A program made the position numbers and the translations under genes. Positions 7,048-9,312 of a stretch of 9,312 bases of DNA are shown here, piece after piece (within the stretch, counting starts at the first letter, position 1; every line of letters starts with the position of its first letter). Under the pieces are notes generated by a model. The model was not told the origin of the DNA, did no database searches, and was given only the letters and a program-made list of their open reading frames with translations. Location of the stretch: the NCBI GenBank assembly GCA_003520365.1, contig DOUW01000123.1, positions 1 to 9,312 of the forward strand. The letters run 5' to 3'. This DNA comes from Massilia sp. (lineage in GTDB: Bacteria > Pseudomonadota > Gammaproteobacteria > Burkholderiales > Burkholderiaceae_D).

Positions 7048-7063
7048 GTATAGATAAGTAAAT

Positions 7064-7756
7064 TTAGACGCCGTTATGCGCACGAATCAGGGTCGCCGCA
7101 TCGAGTAGCGAATTAACTATACCATCGGAATCGATCTCTTGCACAGGCCTTCCGTGGTTATATCCATATGGCACTGTGAGCACATAGCAACGCGCGGCGC
7201 GCGCCGCTTCGGCGTCGTTCGAGGAGTCGCCGATCGCCACCACCTGCTGCGGCGGCAGGTCGAAGTCGCTGCACACCTGCAGCAGCGGCAGCGGATCGGG
7301 CTTCTTTTTCGGCAGCGAATCGCCGCCGTAGACCAGCTCGAAGAAAGGCGCCAGTCCCTTCTGCGCCAGCAGCGGCGTGGTGAAGGAGATCGGCTTGTTG
7401 GTGACGCAGGCAAGGCGTAGGCCCTGTTCGCGCAACGCCGTCAAACCTTCGATGACGCCGTCGAACAGGACGCTGCGTTCGCCGTTGATGGCGAGGTAGT
7501 GGCGCTGGTAGGCGGCCATGGCCTCGTCATACACGGACTCGATGCGGTCCGGGTCGAAGTCGAGCGACAGCACGTCGCGGATCAGTTTTTCCGAACCCTT
7601 GCCGACCATCGGCTTGATCACATCCTGCGTGATCGGCGCCAGGCGGAACTCGGCGCGCATGGCGTTCAGGGCCAGTTCGAAATCCGGCACCGTGTCGAGC
7701 ATGGTGCCGTCCAGGTCGATGATGGCAGCCTTGATGACTGCGGCGCCGGGCTGCAC
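7064..7756 (-). CDS. gph: Phosphoglycolate phosphatase (HAD superfamily)
   Basis: This 230-residue HAD hydrolase has all four motifs: DLDGT with nucleophile D14 and D16, T119 in CVTNKP, K152 in KKKPDPLP, and GDSSND (176-181) for magnesium. The helical cap lies between residues about 22 and 95, as in Gph enzymes that remove phosphate from 2-phosphoglycolate, a product of DNA repair and oxygenase side reactions. The start is GTG, two bases after the rpe stop. GGGAAG five nt upstream supports it, and it leaves the usual short lead (PGAAVIKAAI) before motif I. Substrate assignment rests on family likeness and on the conserved rpe-gph-trpE neighbourhood. Other HAD phosphatases share these motifs. 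The last 30 or so codons are richer in A/T than the rest. Confidence 0.92.
   Translation of the reverse strand: MQPGAAVIKAAIIDLDGTMLDTVPDFELALNAMRAEFRLAPITQDVIKPMVGKGSEKLIRDVLSLDFDPDRIESVYDEAMAAYQRHYLAINGERSVLFDGVIEGLTALREQGLRLACVTNKPISFTTPLLAQKGLAPFFELVYGGDSLPKKKPDPLPLLQVCSDFDLPPQQVVAIGDSSNDAEAARAARCYVLTVPYGYNHGRPVQEIDSDGIVNSLLDAATLIRAHNGV
7106..7162 (-). promoter_or_regulatory. Candidate trp promoter embedded in the end of gph
   Basis: On the minus strand, TGGTATAGT (7124-7116) is an extended -10-like element (TG-n-TATAGT, five of six matches to TATAAT). It would start transcription near 7109, about 60 nt before the leader-peptide ATG. A second -10-like TATAAC lies at 7162-7157. No good -35 is visible for either. 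Partly symmetric bases TAGTTAATTCGCTA (7119-7106) overlap the first -10. The underlying gph codons are unusually AT-rich and rare (GGT ATA GTT AAT), which suggests a DNA-level constraint. Co-transcription from the rpe promoter is the alternative or an additional source. Confidence 0.4.
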
Positions 7757-7758
7757 GC

Positions 7759-8430
7759 TTACTTCCCGACCGTGGCCAGTTCGGCGCGCATGGCGTCGAT
7801 CACGGCCTTGTAGTCGGGCTTGCCGAAGATGGCCGAGCCGGCAACGAAGGTGTCGGCGCCGGCAGCCGCGGCGGCGGCGATGTTCTCGGCCTTGATGCCG
7901 CCATCGACTTCGAGCATGATGTCGCGGCCCGATTCGTCGATCATGCGGCGCGCGATCGCGATCTTCTTGAGCGCTTCCGGAATGAAGGACTGGCCGCCGA
8001 AGCCCGGGTTCACCGACATGATGAGGATCATGTCGATCTTGTCCATGACGTGCTCGAGGTAGTGCATCGGCGTGGCCGGGTTGAACACCAGGCCGGCCTT
8101 GCAGCCGTGGTCGCGGATCAGCTGCAGGGTGCGGTCGATGTGTTCCGACGCTTCCGGGTGGAAGGTGATGATGTTGGCGCCGGCTTTCGCGAAGTCGGGG
8201 ATGATGCGGTCGACCGGTTTCACCATCAGGTGGACGTCGATCGGCACCTGCACGTGCGGACGGATCGCCTGGCAGACCAGCGGGCCGATCGTCAGGTTCG
8301 GCACGTAATGGTTGTCCATCACGTCGAAGTGGATGATGTCGGCGCCGGCGTCGACGACGTTGCGGACTTCCTCGCCCAGGCGGGCGAAGTCGGCGGACAG
8401 GATGCTGGGAGCGATGCGGTAGGTGGTCAT
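7759..8430 (-). CDS. rpe: Ribulose-phosphate 3-epimerase
   Basis: This 223-residue TIM-barrel enzyme interconverts D-ribulose 5-phosphate and D-xylulose 5-phosphate in the pentose phosphate pathway. SILSADF is at 9-15, metal and acid-base residues H34 and D36 lie in [15 protein letters not shown]67 in DVHLMV, and D176 in EVDGGIK. The phosphate-binding segments NPGFGGQ (141-147) and VAGSAIFG (196-203) are intact. The length is normal. The ATG at 8430 gives the standard start [15 protein letters not shown], although no purine-rich ribosome site precedes it. It is the first gene of the minus-strand block, divergent from apaG. Confidence 0.97.
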   Translation of the reverse strand: MTTYRIAPSILSADFARLGEEVRNVVDAGADIIHFDVMDNHYVPNLTIGPLVCQAIRPHVQVPIDVHLMVKPVDRIIPDFAKAGANIITFHPEASEHIDRTLQLIRDHGCKAGLVFNPATPMHYLEHVMDKIDMILIMSVNPGFGGQSFIPEALKKIAIARRMIDESGRDIMLEVDGGIKAENIAAAAAAGADTFVAGSAIFGKPDYKAVIDAMRAELATVGK

Positions 8431-8463
8431 TGCGGTGACGGTGAGGTGGTCAAGAATCCGGCT

Positions 8464-8469
8464 ATTTTA
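8464..8469 (-). promoter_or_regulatory. Candidate -10 element for rpe
   Basis: TAAAAT on the minus strand matches five of six bases of the -10 consensus and would give a start near 8457, about 27 nt before the rpe ATG. No good -35 is seen at 16-18 bp. The 186-bp divergent gap (8431-8616) also holds TATGAT (8517-8522, +), a possible -10 for apaG, again without a matching -35. I see no terminator or RNA gene in this gap. Confidence 0.35.
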
Positions 8470-8616
8470 CGCCGAGCTTGATGCGGCTTGCGCGAACGGG
8501 CTTTTTACGGGCGCTGTATGATTGTCGTTTTGCGCACATTCGGCCGCCGTCCGGGCCGCATCATTCGCGCAGGCAACTAAACCGCAGCCAGGCAGAATAA
8601 CCAGAAGAGGAAGCCC

Positions 8617-8991
8617 ATGTCCGCCTACGATTTCACCGTTACCATCCGGACCCAGCACCTGCCGGAGCAATCCAATCCGGAGCGCGACAACTATGTGTTT
8701 TCCTATACGATCACGATACGCAATACCGGCAGCGTGCCGGCCCAGCTGATTTCGCGCCACTGGGTGATCACCGACGCCAACAACCGCGTGCAGGAAGTGA
8801 AGGGCCTGGGCGTGGTCGGGCACCAGCCGCTGCTGAAACCCGGCGAGCAGTTCGAATACACCAGCGGCACCCAGCTCGCCACGCCCCAGGGTTCGATGCG
8901 CGGCGAGTATTTCTGCGTGGCCGAGGACGGTCACCGCTTCGAAGTGGCGATTCCGGAATTCGTGCTGTCGCTGCCGCGCAGCCTGCACTGA
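8617..8991 (+). CDS. apaG: ApaG-domain protein (Co2+/Mg2+ efflux-associated ApaG)
   Basis: This 124-residue protein is almost entirely one ApaG (DUF525) domain, an immunoglobulin-like beta sandwich. Hallmarks are YVFSYTITIRNTG, the HWVITDANNRVQEVKG strand pair, the loop GLGVVGHQPLLKPGEQFEYTSG, and GSMRGEYFCVAEDGHRFEV near the end. The length matches stand-alone bacterial ApaG. The biochemical role is not settled. Mutants in enterobacteria have been linked to cobalt and magnesium phenotypes, and related domains mediate protein contacts in F-box proteins. GAGGAAG ends 3 nt before the ATG (AGGA core at 8608-8611, 5 nt away), so the start is well supported. It diverges from rpe, an arrangement typical of Burkholderiales. 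Confidence 0.96.
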   Translation: MSAYDFTVTIRTQHLPEQSNPERDNYVFSYTITIRNTGSVPAQLISRHWVITDANNRVQEVKGLGVVGHQPLLKPGEQFEYTSGTQLATPQGSMRGEYFCVAEDGHRFEVAIPEFVLSLPRSLH

Positions 8992-9003
8992 CCGGCGTGG
9001 CGG

Positions 9004-9153
9004 CTAAGCGTCGGGATCGTGGCGGGCCGGCTCCTTGCGCTCTTCGCGCAGCGGACGCTTGCGCTCTTCCGGGCGGCCCGAGAACATGGTCCACCAGACG
9101 ATAAACACGAGCAGGAACAAGGCCACGCCCGCTTCCAGCATCAAGATCCACAT
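9004..9153 (-). CDS. Small single-pass membrane protein, 49 residues
   Basis: The minus-strand frame starts ATG (9153), preceded by AAGGA with 6 nt spacing, and ends TAG (9006-9004). The protein begins MWILMLEAGVALFLLVFIVW and has one hydrophobic segment (about residues 2-23, ending WWTMF). A charged tail follows, rich in Arg, Glu and Lys (RPEERKRPLREERKEPARH). The positive-inside rule suggests the tail is cytoplasmic. I do not recognise a named family. The good ribosome site, the clean membrane-plus-charged-tail design and its placement exactly in the gap between apaG and the next gene argue that it is real. It converges with apaG (12 bp between stops) and diverges from the mltA-like gene, with 11 bp between the two start codons. 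Confidence 0.72.
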   Translation of the reverse strand: MWILMLEAGVALFLLVFIVWWTMFSGRPEERKRPLREERKEPARHDPDA

Positions 9154-9164
9154 AGACTGTCCTT

Positions 9165-9312
9165 ATGCAATCGATACGCCGCAGTGTACCCGCTTCCTTC
9201 GCCCTCGTCGCCCTCCTGCTGGCCGCCTGCGGCACGCCGCCCCAGGCGCCGCAGCCGCAGCCGCAGCCGAAGCCGCAGCCATCCACGCAGCCTGACGTCG
9301 TGATGCCGCCGC
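9165..9312 (+). CDS. N-terminus of a lipoprotein, probably lytic transglycosylase MltA (partial)
   Basis: The frame opens at ATG 9165 and runs off the right edge (49 codons visible). MQSIRRSVPASFALVALLLA is a lipoprotein signal, with lipobox L19-A20-A21-C22 and then GTPP. A Pro/Gln-rich linker follows (PQAPQPQPQPKPQPSTQP). No catalytic domain is visible. The suggestion of MltA, a membrane-bound murein transglycosylase, rests on the mltA-apaG-rpe-gph-trpE order common in Burkholderiales and on the lipoprotein-plus-proline-linker start. It is inference. No Shine-Dalgarno is evident (GACTGTCCTT precedes the ATG), so a leaderless or unusual start is possible. Confidence 0.6.
   Translation, partial: MQSIRRSVPASFALVALLLAACGTPPQAPQPQPQPKPQPSTQPDVVMPP
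9249..9280 (+). repeat. CCGCAG hexanucleotide repeat (Pro-Gln linker)
   Basis: CCGCAG occurs three times in tandem, then CCGAAG, then CCGCAG and CC. It encodes the alternating P-Q-P-Q-P-Q-P-K-P-Q stretch after the lipobox of the 9165 gene. Unit changes would keep the frame, so the linker length may vary between strains. Confidence 0.75.

Noticed and set aside
3455..7053. Long plus-strand ORFs opposite the trp genes (for example 3591-5510 and 5359-7053)
   Set aside because: They are antisense shadows of well-identified trpC, trpD, trpG and trpE, caused by high-GC codon bias. Their products are low-complexity Arg/Ala/His-rich with no domain.
1..9312. CRISPR array, tRNA or rRNA gene, insertion sequence or phage genes
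   Set aside because: No regularly spaced repeats, cloverleaf-like sequence, transposase or integrase motifs were seen. Apart from the intergenic repeats, the window is an ordinary chromosomal core region.

Overview
This is a GC-rich bacterial window with a tryptophan biosynthesis operon at its centre. The gene order apaG / rpe-gph-trpE-trpG-trpD-trpC, with an mltA-like lipoprotein beyond apaG, is typical of Burkholderiales. Codon use and intergenic repeats of the GTAGGGTGGGCAC type suggest Oxalobacteraceae (Massilia or a relative). That placement is inferred from gene order and sequence style, not from a search.

Layout. Positions 1-164 hold the 3' end of a MobA/MocA-like nucleotidyltransferase gene (+). 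Positions 301-2145 encode an M61-family metallopeptidase with a C-terminal PDZ domain (+). Positions 2146-2399 are intergenic and carry a roughly 236-bp element with matching inverted termini. From 2400 to 8430 everything is on the minus strand. In transcription order this block is rpe (8430-7759), gph (7756-7064, GTG start), a trp leader-peptide gene with an attenuator (7047-6913), trpE (6858-5362), trpG (5360-4797), trpD (4738-3704), trpC (3702-2902) and a small lipoprotein with a TonB-C-like domain (2900-2400). apaG (8617-8991, +) diverges from rpe. A 49-residue membrane protein (9153-9004, -) and the start of an mltA-like lipoprotein gene (9165 onward, +) diverge from start codons only 11 bp apart.

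How the genes work together. TrpE and TrpG form anthranilate synthase, TrpD adds the phosphoribosyl group, and TrpC closes the indole ring. trpF, trpB and trpA are not in the window. Rpe and Gph serve pentose-phosphate metabolism and 2-phosphoglycolate salvage, and sit upstream as a conserved neighbourhood.

The most notable observation is between gph and trpE. A 28-codon ORF carries four Trp codons (residues 18, 20, 23, 26). It is followed by a 7-bp GC-rich hairpin with a six-U tail and by an alternative pairing that would break that hairpin. This is the architecture of ribosome-mediated transcription attenuation. The 3' end of gph is AT-rich, uses rare codons and contains an extended -10-like promoter, so the trp genes may have their own embedded promoter.
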